From: JBBDIX01 sp050486225
Lineage (GTDB): Bacteria; Actinomycetota; Nitriliruptoria; Nitriliruptorales; Nitriliruptoraceae
Direction of reading: 5' to 3'
Length of the DNA: 64,000 bases
NCBI GenBank assembly: GCA_050486225.1
Contig: JBJHCV010000001.1
Span: 434,001 to 498,000 of the forward strand
Below the pieces are notes generated by a model. It did no database searches and was not told the DNA's origin. It saw nothing but the letters and a program-made list of their open reading frames with translations. A program made the translations under genes and the position numbers. Every line of letters starts with the position of its first letter. Position 1 is the first letter of the stretch. This document shows, piece after piece, positions 1 through 8,919 of this stretch.

Positions 1-918
1 CTTCTGCTCCCGCTGGTGCCGGGCCTCACCGCCGGCGTGATCAACGGGGCGCGGCTGTGGATCGACCTGTTCGGCATGCGGTTCCAGCCCGGCGAGGTCG
101 CCAAGCTCACGATGGTCCTGTTCCTCGCCGGCTACCTCGAACGCAACCGGCAGCTGCTGTCGGTCGCGACCGAACGACTGGGACCCCTGCTGCTTCCCGC
201 CGCGCGGCACCTGGCGCCGGTCGTCGTGGCCGCGGGGATGGCGCTGGTGATCATGGCAGGCCTGCGCGACCTCGGATCGGCCCTGCTCGTGTTCGGCACG
301 TTCGTCATCATGCTCTACGTCGCCACCGGCAGGATCGCCTACCCGCTGGTCGGTTCGGTCGTCCTCGGGCTCGGGACGAGCCTCGTGTACCAGCAGTTCG
401 CGCACGTGCAGCGGCGCGTGCAGATCTGGCTCGATCCGTGGGCCGACGTGCAGGACGCCAGCTACCAGCTCGTCCAGAGCCTGTTCGCGCTCGGCACCGG
501 TGGCCTCACGGGGACGGGTCTGGGGCTCGGGAGACCGCAGGACATCCCGTTCGCCGCGACCGACGCCGTGTTCGTCGTCGTCGGCGAGGAACTCGGTCTG
601 CTCGGCGCGACCGCGATGCTGGTCGCCTACCTCGTGTTCATGGCACGCGGCCTGCGCATCGCCCAGACCGCGCGCGACGAGTTCTCGACCCTGGTCGCAC
701 TCGGGGTGACCGTCACGCTCGCCCTGCAGACGTTCGTGATCGTCGGGGGGCTGACCCGTCTGGTTCCCCTGACCGGGATCACCCTGCCGTTCATGTCGTA
801 CGGCGGGTCGTCGCTGCTGTCGAACTACCTCATCCTCGCGGTGCTCCTGCGCATCAGTGACGAGTCGAGGGCCGCTGCCCGGGGCCGGGTCGGCGACGAC
901 GCCAGGGCGGACCGGTGA
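1..918 (+). CDS. rodA: RodA/FtsW/SpoVE-family peptidoglycan polymerase, C-terminal part (5' end cut by window)
   Basis: The reading frame is open from base 1 and ends in TGA at 916-918, so only the C-terminal ~305 residues are present. SEDS proteins are multi-pass membrane glycosyltransferases that polymerise lipid II together with a class B penicillin-binding protein. Family signatures are visible: GARLWIDL followed by FQPGEVAKL near the start, a glycine-rich GTGGLTGTGLGLG stretch, the acidic GEELGLLG segment, and LPFMSYGGSS before the last membrane helix. The stop overlaps the pbpA start by 4 bases (GTGA), which pairs this SEDS protein with the next gene. By position before pbpA and pknB it matches the gene called rodA in mycobacteria; the family is certain, RodA versus FtsW is by context only. 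Confidence 0.93.
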   Translation, partial: LLLPLVPGLTAGVINGARLWIDLFGMRFQPGEVAKLTMVLFLAGYLERNRQLLSVATERLGPLLLPAARHLAPVVVAAGMALVIMAGLRDLGSALLVFGTFVIMLYVATGRIAYPLVGSVVLGLGTSLVYQQFAHVQRRVQIWLDPWADVQDASYQLVQSLFALGTGGLTGTGLGLGRPQDIPFAATDAVFVVVGEELGLLGATAMLVAYLVFMARGLRIAQTARDEFSTLVALGVTVTLALQTFVIVGGLTRLVPLTGITLPFMSYGGSSLLSNYLILAVLLRISDESRAAARGRVGDDARADR

Positions 919-2372
919 ACCGGGCGATCGCGCGCGTGTCGACCGTGCTGCTGATCCTGTTCGGCGCGCTGTTCGTCAACCTCAACGTCATCACCCTCCT
1001 GCAGGCCGACGACCTGGCCAACCACCCGTCGAACCGCCGACTGATCGTGCGCGAGTACGAGATCGCCCGCGGCCCGATCGTGGTCGGGGAACAGGCCATC
1101 GCCCAGTCGACGCCGACGGAGGGTGAGCTGCGCTACCTGCGCACCTATCCGGACGGACCTCTGTACGCGCACCTGACCGGCTACTACTCGATCGTCCTGC
1201 AGCGTTTCGGGCTCGAGGCGTCCCTCAACGAGCACCTCACCGGTCGACCGACCGAGGTGGTCGCCCAGAACCTGTCCGAACTCGTGGGCGGACGCGACCT
1301 CGCGGGCAACGCCGTGGTGCTCACGATCGACCCGGCGGTCCAGCAGGCCGCGGCGGATGCGCTCGGGGACCGGGAGGGCGCCGTCGTGGCCATCGACCCG
1401 CGTACGGGCGCCGTGCTCGCCAGCTACGCGAACCCCACGTACGACCCGAACCCGCTCACCAGTCACGACACGTCGGTGATCCGCGACGCGTGGGACGACC
1501 TGCGGGTCGATCCTCAGCGGCCGCTCGTCGACCGCGCGCTGCGCGAGCTGTACGCGCCCGGTTCGGCGTTCAAGGTCGTCGTCGCCGCCGCCGCGCTCGA
1601 ACGCGGGCTGCTGCCGACCTCCATGTTCCCCGACGAGCGCACGTACGACGTACCGCTGACCACGGCGGACATCAGCAACTTCGGCGGTGGCCTGTGCGCC
1701 CAGGGCGAACAGATCAGTCTGGCCGACGCGCTGCTGGTCTCGTGCAACACCGTGTTCGCCCGGCTCGGCGTGGACATCGGCGCCGAGGACCTGGTCGCCC
1801 AGGCCGAACGGTTCGGCTTCAACACGCCCCTGTCGTTCGACCTGCCCGTCGCGACGAGCGCCATCCCGGTCGCCGACGACCTCGACGTCCCGGCGACGGC
1901 CCAGAGTTCCATCGGACAGCGCGACGTCCGGGCCACGCCGATGCAGATGGCGATCGTGGCCGCCGCCATCGCCAACGACGGGGTGCTGATGCGACCGCAT
2001 CTCGTGTCGACCATCCGTGACCCGGAGGGTGTGCGCATCGCCAGCGCGGAACCCGAGCGGTGGGCCGCGCCACCGGGCGACGGCCGGGCGGTGTCGTCGC
2101 GGACGGCCTCCCAGCTGCGCACGATGATGATCGACACGGTGCAGCGGGGCACCGGGACCCGGGCCCGGATCGACGGGGTCGAGGTCGGCGGCAAGACCGG
2201 CACGGCGCAGACCGCGGCCGACCCGATCGCGTGGTTCATCGGGTTCGCCGGAGACGACGTCGCCGTCGCCGTGATGCTGCCCGACCAACCCGACGGGACC
2301 GGTGGCGCGATCGCGGCGCCGGTCGCCCGTCAGGTCATGGAGGCGGCCCTGACCAGCCGGGGGGTCCGATGA
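915..2372 (+). CDS. pbpA: Class B penicillin-binding protein PbpA (peptidoglycan transpeptidase)
   Basis: A 485-residue protein with one N-terminal membrane anchor (about residues 5-28), a dimerisation region and a C-terminal transpeptidase domain that cross-links peptidoglycan outside the membrane. All three active-site motifs are present: SAFK with the acylated serine at about S217, SCN at about S276, and KTG at about K427 in GGKTGTAQ. The GTG start lies in the GTGA overlap with the upstream rodA stop, implying translational coupling of the polymerase with its partner transpeptidase. It matches the compact actinobacterial PbpA that follows rodA in this conserved cluster. No frameshift or missing motif is seen. 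Confidence 0.95.
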   Translation: MNRAIARVSTVLLILFGALFVNLNVITLLQADDLANHPSNRRLIVREYEIARGPIVVGEQAIAQSTPTEGELRYLRTYPDGPLYAHLTGYYSIVLQRFGLEASLNEHLTGRPTEVVAQNLSELVGGRDLAGNAVVLTIDPAVQQAAADALGDREGAVVAIDPRTGAVLASYANPTYDPNPLTSHDTSVIRDAWDDLRVDPQRPLVDRALRELYAPGSAFKVVVAAAALERGLLPTSMFPDERTYDVPLTTADISNFGGGLCAQGEQISLADALLVSCNTVFARLGVDIGAEDLVAQAERFGFNTPLSFDLPVATSAIPVADDLDVPATAQSSIGQRDVRATPMQMAIVAAAIANDGVLMRPHLVSTIRDPEGVRIASAEPERWAAPPGDGRAVSSRTASQLRTMMIDTVQRGTGTRARIDGVEVGGKTGTAQTAADPIAWFIGFAGDDVAVAVMLPDQPDGTGGAIAAPVARQVMEAALTSRGVR

Positions 2373-2481
2373 CACCTTCTGCCCGCGCACCACGATCGAC
2401 CACGGGCCGTCCACGCCGGTGTGGGGGGCACCCGCCGGTAGGCTTCCCCCTCGTTCGACACCTCTGCCTCGGAGACTCCAC

Positions 2482-4230
2482 GTGAGCGTTGGCCGGGTCC
2501 TCTCGGGCCGTTACGAGCTCCTGCGCCTGATCGGGCGCGGCGGCATGGCCGAGGTGTTCGCGGCCCGCGACCTCACCCTCGGTCGACTCGTCGCGGTGAA
2601 GCTGCTGCTCGACCGCTTCCTCGACGACGAGGCGTTCACCCGACGCTTCCAGGACGAGGCCCGCCACGTCGCGCGGCTCAACCACCCGAACCTCGTCGCG
2701 GTGTACGACACCGGCAACGACGAGGGCCAGCCGTACATGGTCATGGAGCTCGTCGAGGGCGACTCCCTCCAGCAGGTGATCTCCAACGGATCCCTGACGG
2801 AGCGTCGTGCACTGGAGATCGTCGGCGACGTGTGTGCCGCGCTGTCCTACGCCCACGACCGCGGGCTCATCCACCGCGACGTGAAGCCGGGCAACATCCT
2901 CATCGCCGACGACGGCAGTGTGAAGGTGACCGACTTCGGCATCGCACGCGCCGTCGACAACGAGACCGTCACACGCACCGCGTCGGTGCTGGGCACCGCG
3001 GCCTACCTGTCACCCGAACAGGCCCAGGGGCTCGACGTCGACGAGCGCAGCGACCTCTACTCGCTGGGCGTGGTGCTCTACGAGGCCCTGACCGGTTCAC
3101 AGCCGTTCTCCGGAGACACGCCGGTCACCGTCGCCTACCAGCACGTGCAGGAGACCCCTCGGCCCCCCCGAGACCTCCACGCGAACGTCTCGCCCGCCGC
3201 CGAGGCCATCGCGATGCGCGCGCTCGCGAAGAACCCGAACAACCGCTACCAGCACGCCGAGGAGATGCGTGACGACGTCGTCAACGCCCTGCAGGGCCGC
3301 GCCGTCGTCGCCCCGGCAGTGATGACCGCGGACGAGACCGCACTGCTGCAGCCGCGCTTCACCGACGGACCCACGCTCGGCCACGAGCGTCAGCAGCGCC
3401 GACGCATGGTCGTCTTCACGATCCTCGGCGTGCTCGCGGTGGTTGCGCTCGTCACGATGGTCTGGTTCCTGGTGAGCCTCCTGCAGCGCGACGCCGGCCC
3501 ACAGGTCACCGTGCCCAACGTGGTCGGCGAACAGCTCGAGGTCGCCATCGCGATCATCGAGGACCACTCGCTCACCGTCGGGGACGTCACCGAGGAGGCG
3601 TCCGACACCGTGCCCGCGGGCGTGGTGCTGCGCCAGCGTCCCGTGCCCGACCTGATGGTCGCGGAGGACACCCCGGTCGACCTCGTCGTGTCCGCCGGGC
3701 AGGAGACCACGGTCGTGCCCAACCTCATCGGCCTGACCGAGGAACAGGCGCTGTCGCGGCTCGTGGAGGACCGCCTGCGAGGCGGTGACCGCCAGCGCGA
3801 GTTCAGCGACGAGGTCCCCGAGGGACAGGTCATGGCGCAGTCCCCTGCCGCCGGGGACGAGGTGCCCGTGGGCACCCCGGTCTCGTACGTGGTCAGCGCC
3901 GGCGAGGAGATCGTCGTCGTCCGACCCGTCGAGAACCGCTCGGAGCAGGACGCGATCTTCCGGCTCGAGGACCAGGGGCTCGAGGTCCGCATCGAGCGCG
4001 AACACAGTTCGGGGGTGTCCGAGGGGTTCGTGATCAGTCAGGACCCGTCCGCGGGCACCGAGGTGCGCGTGGGCACCCTCGTCACCATCGTCGTGAGCCT
4101 CGGCCCCGAGGAACCCGACGAGGAGGAGGCGCCCGAGGAGCCCTCCGAACCGCCGAGTCCACCGCCGGGTCCTCCCGACCCGGATCCGGACCCCGGCAAC
4201 GGTGACGGCGACGGCGGCAACGGCGCCTAG
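2482..4230 (+). CDS. pknB: Transmembrane Ser/Thr protein kinase with PASTA repeats, PknB type
   Basis: A 582-residue receptor kinase. The GTG at 2482 is preferred over upstream codons because GGAG sits 7-8 bases before it and the protein then begins like known PknB proteins. The cytoplasmic kinase domain (about 10-270) has the P-loop GRGGMAEV, catalytic lysine K40 in VAVK, HRDVKPGN with D133, and DFG at D151, so it should be active. A membrane helix lies at about 309-333. Outside are three recognisable PASTA repeats, which in this family bind muropeptides or lipid II, and a Pro/Glu/Asp-rich tail. No PknA gene lies beside it, unlike in mycobacteria. The TAG stop shares the palindrome CTAG with the stop of the converging gene. 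Confidence 0.95.
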   Translation: MSVGRVLSGRYELLRLIGRGGMAEVFAARDLTLGRLVAVKLLLDRFLDDEAFTRRFQDEARHVARLNHPNLVAVYDTGNDEGQPYMVMELVEGDSLQQVISNGSLTERRALEIVGDVCAALSYAHDRGLIHRDVKPGNILIADDGSVKVTDFGIARAVDNETVTRTASVLGTAAYLSPEQAQGLDVDERSDLYSLGVVLYEALTGSQPFSGDTPVTVAYQHVQETPRPPRDLHANVSPAAEAIAMRALAKNPNNRYQHAEEMRDDVVNALQGRAVVAPAVMTADETALLQPRFTDGPTLGHERQQRRRMVVFTILGVLAVVALVTMVWFLVSLLQRDAGPQVTVPNVVGEQLEVAIAIIEDHSLTVGDVTEEASDTVPAGVVLRQRPVPDLMVAEDTPVDLVVSAGQETTVVPNLIGLTEEQALSRLVEDRLRGGDRQREFSDEVPEGQVMAQSPAAGDEVPVGTPVSYVVSAGEEIVVVRPVENRSEQDAIFRLEDQGLEVRIEREHSSGVSEGFVISQDPSAGTEVRVGTLVTIVVSLGPEEPDEEEAPEEPSEPPSPPPGPPDPDPDPGNGDGDGGNGA

Positions 4231-5273
4231 CGCCAGTTGGCGGACGTGTCCTGGTCCGGCGGTGGGCCGTCCGCGTCCAGCGTCGGCGGTCGGAGCGCCG
4301 ACGCCACCGTCGCGACACCCGCCAGCGCGACGAGGACCACCGCGACCTGCACCACGCCCACCGACAGGGGGCCCGGCACGATCGGTCGGGTGAGCGCCGC
4401 CCGCAGCAGGACGACCCAGACCAACAGCGGTACGGCCGCCACTGCCTGCACCAGCCCCGCCCGGCGACCCTCCGGCCACCGGGCGCCCACGAGCGCCAGC
4501 ACCGCACCTACGACGGGCAGTGCGACGAGCGCCACGTCCCCGTCCGCCCCCGGCGGGAGCCCGGTGACCATCGGCACGGACACCGCCAGCGCCGCGGCGA
4601 CCGCGACGGCCGCAGTGACCAACGGTGTCAGCCTCCGGCGCAGCGCGAACAGCAGGGCGGCCACGGACAGGGCCGCGCCGACGGGCACCAGCGGCCCCGG
4701 GGACGGCACCCACACGAGCGATCCGGTCACCGTCACGGGTCGACCGTCGACGACCAGCGGCACCTCCCAGTCGAGCACCGGCTGGACCTCCCGGACCTGC
4801 GTGTCGACCCCGGGAGGCTGTCGCGGCGACATGAAGTGGACGCGGTGGTCGTGCCACGCGTACTCGTGGCCGTCCCCGACCTGCACCCACCGGGGTGGTG
4901 CGTCGGCGTCGGCTCCGTCGGGTGTCCGGGTCAGGTAGCGCTCCTCGTTCAGCCAACGCGCCGGTGAGCGGTCGTTGACCTCGATCGTCCCGTCGGCTCC
5001 CATCCGCAGGTAGGGCTCACCCTCGTAACCCGGAACCTCGACGGTGACCCCCGGCCGTGCCCGGACGACGAGGAACGCGTCGCCACCGATGACCTCGACC
5101 TCGAGGGGTACGGCCTGCCCGTCGTCGGCGGTGACCGCAGTGACGGTCGACCGCAGGTGCGTCGGCCCTGCCGGGTCGGCGTGAGCGGGTTCGACGTCGG
5201 TCGCGAGCACCATTGCCACCACCCCGACCCCGATGGCGGCGAGGCGGGCGAACGGCCTGCGGTGTTCAGCCAC
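4227..5273 (-). CDS. Membrane-anchored protein of a copper-handling operon, unknown function
   Basis: A 348-residue protein. The GTG at 5273 is chosen because it overlaps the upstream ycnI-like stop by a few bases and is followed by a signal-like N terminus (about residues 10-31). The exported first half (about 32-205) contains a GEPYLRMGADG motif, several Trp/His residues (DGHEYAWHDHRVHFMS) and no recognised enzyme motif. The second half holds several predicted membrane helices. It is the last gene of a CopCD-YcnI operon, so a role in copper delivery at the membrane is likely but inferred from neighbours only. Similar proteins accompany copper genes in other actinobacteria as far as I recall; I cannot name a family. 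Confidence 0.72.
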   Translation of the reverse strand: MAEHRRPFARLAAIGVGVVAMVLATDVEPAHADPAGPTHLRSTVTAVTADDGQAVPLEVEVIGGDAFLVVRARPGVTVEVPGYEGEPYLRMGADGTIEVNDRSPARWLNEERYLTRTPDGADADAPPRWVQVGDGHEYAWHDHRVHFMSPRQPPGVDTQVREVQPVLDWEVPLVVDGRPVTVTGSLVWVPSPGPLVPVGAALSVAALLFALRRRLTPLVTAAVAVAAALAVSVPMVTGLPPGADGDVALVALPVVGAVLALVGARWPEGRRAGLVQAVAAVPLLVWVVLLRAALTRPIVPGPLSVGVVQVAVVLVALAGVATVASALRPPTLDADGPPPDQDTSANWR

Positions 5274-6072
5274 GCAGGCGCCTGCCGAGCCAGATACCGC
5301 CGCCGAGCACCGCGACCCCGATGGCCAGTGCGACGAGTCCACGCTGACGGTCGCCGGCCCCCGGGGGATCCTCGTCCACGTGGTCGACCGGCGCGGGCGC
5401 GGCCTCCGGTGTCTCCTCCGGACCCGGGTCGGCCGGTGCCTCAGGTTCCGGCTCGGGTTCCGGGTCCGGCTCGGGGGCTGGCTCGGGCTCCGGGGGCGGC
5501 GGGTTGTCCGGGTCCGGCTCGGTCAGTCGCACACGCACTGCAGGGTCCGTCGCCGGCTCGTCCGGGGTACCGATCCACCGGTACGCGAACCCGTCGCAGC
5601 CTTGGAACACCCGGAGGTACACCTCGTCTCCGGGTTGCCCGGAGAACACCGCGCTGAACGTCAGGTCCGGGGCGGGTTCGACGGCGTCACGGGCGATCCA
5701 CGTCACGACCGTGATCCGTCCGTCGGCGTCCTGCTCGAGGTCGACGTCCCAGCCGTCCTCCTCGGGCACGTCGACGATCCGGGCCTCCTCCGGAACCTCG
5801 AGGGCGACCTCGATCGTCGGTTCTCCGCCTCCCGTCTGCTCGGTCCCACACCCGTGCGCCATCGCCAGAGTGAGGGTCGCGAGGCTGTCCACCGGCGCCT
5901 CGCCACCTCGCACGAACGGGTGGGCCCACGCCGGTGAGGCGACGAGCAGCAGGCCGCACGCGAGCAGCAGTGCGAGGCGCAGGCCCCGTGGCCGGCCGAG
6001 CCGAGCGGGCGGGGAACACCGGGACGCGGCGCTCGGGTGCCTCGCGTCACGGTGGCGTGTCGTGGGCCTCAC
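5266..6072 (-). CDS. YcnI-like (DUF1775) exported copper-binding protein
   Basis: A 268-residue protein. GTG at 6072 is preferred because AGAGAGG precedes it closely. A signal peptide ends at about SPAWA, so the mature protein would begin with histidine (HPFVRGG), the arrangement YcnI proteins use to bind Cu(II) through the N-terminal histidine. The YcnI fold (about 60-185) contains a Cys-Gly pair and the segment VFQGCDGFAYRWIG. A Pro-Glu/Asp-rich linker (about 195-235) follows, then one C-terminal membrane helix ending in basic residues (GRRLRG), so the domain is tethered outside. It lies 61 bases after the CopC-CopD gene and overlaps the next gene, forming one operon. Confidence 0.87.
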   Translation of the reverse strand: MRPTTRHRDARHPSAASRCSPPARLGRPRGLRLALLLACGLLLVASPAWAHPFVRGGEAPVDSLATLTLAMAHGCGTEQTGGGEPTIEVALEVPEEARIVDVPEEDGWDVDLEQDADGRITVVTWIARDAVEPAPDLTFSAVFSGQPGDEVYLRVFQGCDGFAYRWIGTPDEPATDPAVRVRLTEPDPDNPPPPEPEPAPEPDPEPEPEPEAPADPGPEETPEAAPAPVDHVDEDPPGAGDRQRGLVALAIGVAVLGGGIWLGRRLRG

Positions 6073-6133
6073 GGGATCCTCTCTGGTCGGCGTCGTGTCC
6101 GGTCTGTCGTGTCGGGTGTGTCTCGTCAGGTCG

Positions 6134-7777
6134 TCATCGTCGGATGGGCACGGTGAACGTCGCACGGGACTCGCTGAAGCGGTCGGTCGCGAACACGACC
6201 GCGACCTCCCAGTCCCCGGCGAGCGCGAGGTCCTCCACGTTGGCGATCCAGTGGCCGGTTCCCGCGAAGAACGGCTCGACGCGCAGCGGGCCCACCCCGG
6301 CCTCGTCCAGGGAGAACTCGAAGACCAGCTGGCCCGGCTCGCCCACGAGCTGGCCGGTCGGTCCCGTCACGTACACGTGGACCGTGTTCAGGCCGACCCT
6401 GGCGGGTTCCACCACCAGGTCGGCGGTCAGTTCGTCGTCGATCGCGGCGGACGACACGTGGGGGCCCGTGGCACCCACCGCCTGGGAGGCCGGCTCGATC
6501 GCGACGAGGAACCCGGTCACGGCGAGGACCCCGGCGAGCACGCCCGCCTCGATCCCGACGCTCCGGCGAAGCACGTCGCGACCGCCCGACGCGACCGCAG
6601 GCACCAGTCGCCAACGGTTGTGGGCAGCGATGGCGACCGCCACCACGACCAGGGCGAGCTTGGCCGCCAGCGTCCACCCGTAGGGCGTCGCGATCGCGTC
6701 GGGGACACGGACGAGGACCCAACCCATGACCGTGCCCGTCAGCGCGGCGACGGCGACGGACCACAGCGCCAGTCCACTGAACCGAGCGACGACGTGGGCC
6801 GCCCGCACGTCGTCGTCGAGCGTGTGGAGGGCGACGAGGACGACCGCCAGGCCGCCGACCCAGAACGCCACGGCCCACAGGTGGACGACGTCCGACAGTG
6901 CGAGCAGGGCGACGGGTTCCACGGCGCGCTGGTGCCCGTCGAGTGCGAACGTCGCGGCGGCGAGAGCGCCGGCGACCACCTGTCCGACGACGGGCGACCC
7001 GCGCGCGACGAACAGTGCGAGCAGCCCGAGCCACACCAGCCGGACCATCGTCCCCTGGCCGAACCCGGACGCGAGCACCTCGCCCAGCGGGACCAGCCCG
7101 AGCGCGGCCCACGGTCCGAGCCCGGTCACGGCGACGGACTGGACCCACACGGCGAGCACGGTCGCGCCGACTCCGAGCGCGGCGGACAGGACCACCACGC
7201 GCCGGGTCCGTCCGCGCTCCGTGGGCTGCAGAACGAGCCAGCCCACGAAGATGGCGCCCGCGGCCAGCAACGTTCCGGCGTAGGCGAGTGCTCGCAGGAT
7301 CGGTCCGAGGAGCGCGGCGACGTCGACACCCGGTCCACCGAACAGGTCCGCGACCAGGGCGTCGCCGACCGGTTCCGCGTCCCCCACCGTGAACGTGAAC
7401 ACCCCGGAGATCGGATGGCTGTCGAGGGACACCACGCGCCAGGTCACGACGTAGCCGCCGTCCGCGAGCGCCGGCACGTCCACGGCCACCTGGCGGTCCG
7501 TCGGGGCAGCGGCGGCGACGGCGCCCACCCGCTGGCCGTCCGCGTCGTACAGGCGGATCCCGTCCTGGATCGCCTCCACCGGTTCGTTGAACTCGAGGGT
7601 GATGCGTTGCGGAGCGGCGTCGAGGCGTGCCCCGTCCACGGGGTCGCTGCCCACGAGCACCGCATGAGCCGAGGCGACCGACGGGATCAGCAGCACCGCC
7701 GAGGCGACCGCGAGCACGCACCCCACGGCGACGGCCCGACCCCGACGACTCGGTCGCCGGACCTCGCGTGAGCCCAT
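6134..7777 (-). CDS. CopC-CopD fusion copper resistance/transport protein
   Basis: A 547-residue protein. The ATG at 7777 is chosen over an in-frame ATG at 7783 because AGGG lies six bases before the former and directly abuts the latter. A signal peptide ends at SVASA and exposes an N-terminal histidine (HAVLVGSDP), followed by a CopC beta-sandwich with the second ligand motif SLDSHPISG; together these are the usual CopC Cu(II) site. The rest is CopD, about eight membrane helices, followed by an exported C-terminal region (about 440-547). The fused arrangement is common in Actinomycetota and Bacilli. It heads the minus-strand operon with the YcnI-like protein and is divergent from the site-2 protease gene. 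Function: periplasmic copper capture and transport. Confidence 0.9.
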   Translation of the reverse strand: MGSREVRRPSRRGRAVAVGCVLAVASAVLLIPSVASAHAVLVGSDPVDGARLDAAPQRITLEFNEPVEAIQDGIRLYDADGQRVGAVAAAAPTDRQVAVDVPALADGGYVVTWRVVSLDSHPISGVFTFTVGDAEPVGDALVADLFGGPGVDVAALLGPILRALAYAGTLLAAGAIFVGWLVLQPTERGRTRRVVVLSAALGVGATVLAVWVQSVAVTGLGPWAALGLVPLGEVLASGFGQGTMVRLVWLGLLALFVARGSPVVGQVVAGALAAATFALDGHQRAVEPVALLALSDVVHLWAVAFWVGGLAVVLVALHTLDDDVRAAHVVARFSGLALWSVAVAALTGTVMGWVLVRVPDAIATPYGWTLAAKLALVVVAVAIAAHNRWRLVPAVASGGRDVLRRSVGIEAGVLAGVLAVTGFLVAIEPASQAVGATGPHVSSAAIDDELTADLVVEPARVGLNTVHVYVTGPTGQLVGEPGQLVFEFSLDEAGVGPLRVEPFFAGTGHWIANVEDLALAGDWEVAVVFATDRFSESRATFTVPIRR

Positions 7778-7908
7778 GGGCATCCCTGTGCCGGGGTGAC
7801 GTGCCCGCCTGCACCCGACGGGCCACCGGCACGGTACGAGGTCGGCAGGACCGTCACCAACCCACCGCGGCGGCACGGCCGGTGGGGCACCGCGGGTACC
7901 GTCCCGTC

Positions 7909-8919
7909 ATGTCCTCGCGCACCCTCCGGTTGACGACCCTCCTCGGCATCGAGGTGCGCCTCGATCCGACCCTGCTGGTCGTCGCGGTGCTGATCGGGTG
8001 GACGCTGCACCTGCGGTTCTCCCCGACGCACGGCGCTGGGGTCGCTGCCGGGATGGCTGCCGTCGGCACCGTCCTGTTCTTCGGGTCGATCCTGGTCCAC
8101 GAGCTCGCGCACGGTGTCGAGGCCCGCCACCGCGGCATCCGGGTCCACGGGATCACGCTGTTCCTCTTCGGCGGCGTGACCGAGATGGAGGCCCACGGCC
8201 ACCGTCCGCGTGACGAGTTCGCGATCGCAGCGGTCGGCCCCTGGGCAAGCCTGGTGTGCGGTGCCGTGTTCGGACTCGTGGCCACCGGGGCGCCGGTGCT
8301 GCCGGCGACGGTGGGTCGGCCGCTCGGTGACCTCGCGGGACTGCTCGGGTGGCTGAACGTCGCGCTCGCACTGTTCAACGTCGTGCCGGGCGCCCCGTTG
8401 GACGGGGGTCGGCTCCTGCGCGCCGGGCTGTGGTGGCTGCTGCGGAGTCGGTACCGCGCCATCGTCATCACGGCGCGCATCGGACAGGCGCTCGGACTCG
8501 GACTCGCGGGCCTGGGCGTCTGGCTGATGGCGTCCTTCCGTGCCGCGCTGGTCGGAGCCATCTGGTACGTGCTGGTCGGCGTGTTCCTGTTCGGTGCCGC
8601 GCGAGGAGAACTGCGCGCGGCACGGCTCGACGAGGCATGGTCGACCACCACCGTGCTCGACCTGTTCCCGGGGCTGCACGACCGTGGGCTCGACGCACTC
8701 GTCGGAGACCCGCGTGCCCTGCCGTCGGTCGCCGCGGACGACGACGTCCACACCCTCGTGGAGGCCTTTCGCGACCACGACGTCGTGCTGATCGCCGCGT
8801 CGGGCCAGCCGGTGGCGACGCTGTCCGAGCGTGAGGTGGCGCGTCGGCTCGCGGCGTTGCGCCGGCACCCTCGGCGGGGCGCCGGACAGGTCCGGGTACC
8901 TGCGGCGGGTGGCCGGTGA
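7909..8919 (+). CDS. Site-2 protease family intramembrane zinc metalloprotease
   Basis: A 336-residue multi-pass membrane protein starting at ATG 7909. It carries the zinc-binding HELAH motif (H64, E65, H68) inside a membrane helix and the third ligand motif NVVPGAPLDGGR (D165), so it should be an active S2P/M50 protease cutting membrane-spanning substrates. The C-terminal ~100 residues are soluble and resemble a degenerate CBS-type regulatory region. Its stop overlaps the start of a PDZ-Lon protease by 4 bases. The substrate cannot be told; S2P enzymes often release anti-sigma or signalling proteins, but no such partner is adjacent. Confidence 0.9.
   Translation: MSSRTLRLTTLLGIEVRLDPTLLVVAVLIGWTLHLRFSPTHGAGVAAGMAAVGTVLFFGSILVHELAHGVEARHRGIRVHGITLFLFGGVTEMEAHGHRPRDEFAIAAVGPWASLVCGAVFGLVATGAPVLPATVGRPLGDLAGLLGWLNVALALFNVVPGAPLDGGRLLRAGLWWLLRSRYRAIVITARIGQALGLGLAGLGVWLMASFRAALVGAIWYVLVGVFLFGAARGELRAARLDEAWSTTTVLDLFPGLHDRGLDALVGDPRALPSVAADDDVHTLVEAFRDHDVVLIAASGQPVATLSEREVARRLAALRRHPRRGAGQVRVPAAGGR

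Noticed and set aside
825..2414. Long minus-strand open frame opposite pbpA
   Set aside because: It mirrors the third-base GC bias of pbpA, has arginine-, glycine- and histidine-rich low-complexity sequence and no domain; pbpA has all catalytic motifs.
5504..7771. Very long plus-strand open frame across the copper operon
   Set aside because: Antisense shadow without domains; the minus strand encodes CopCD and YcnI-like proteins with clear signal peptides and metal motifs.
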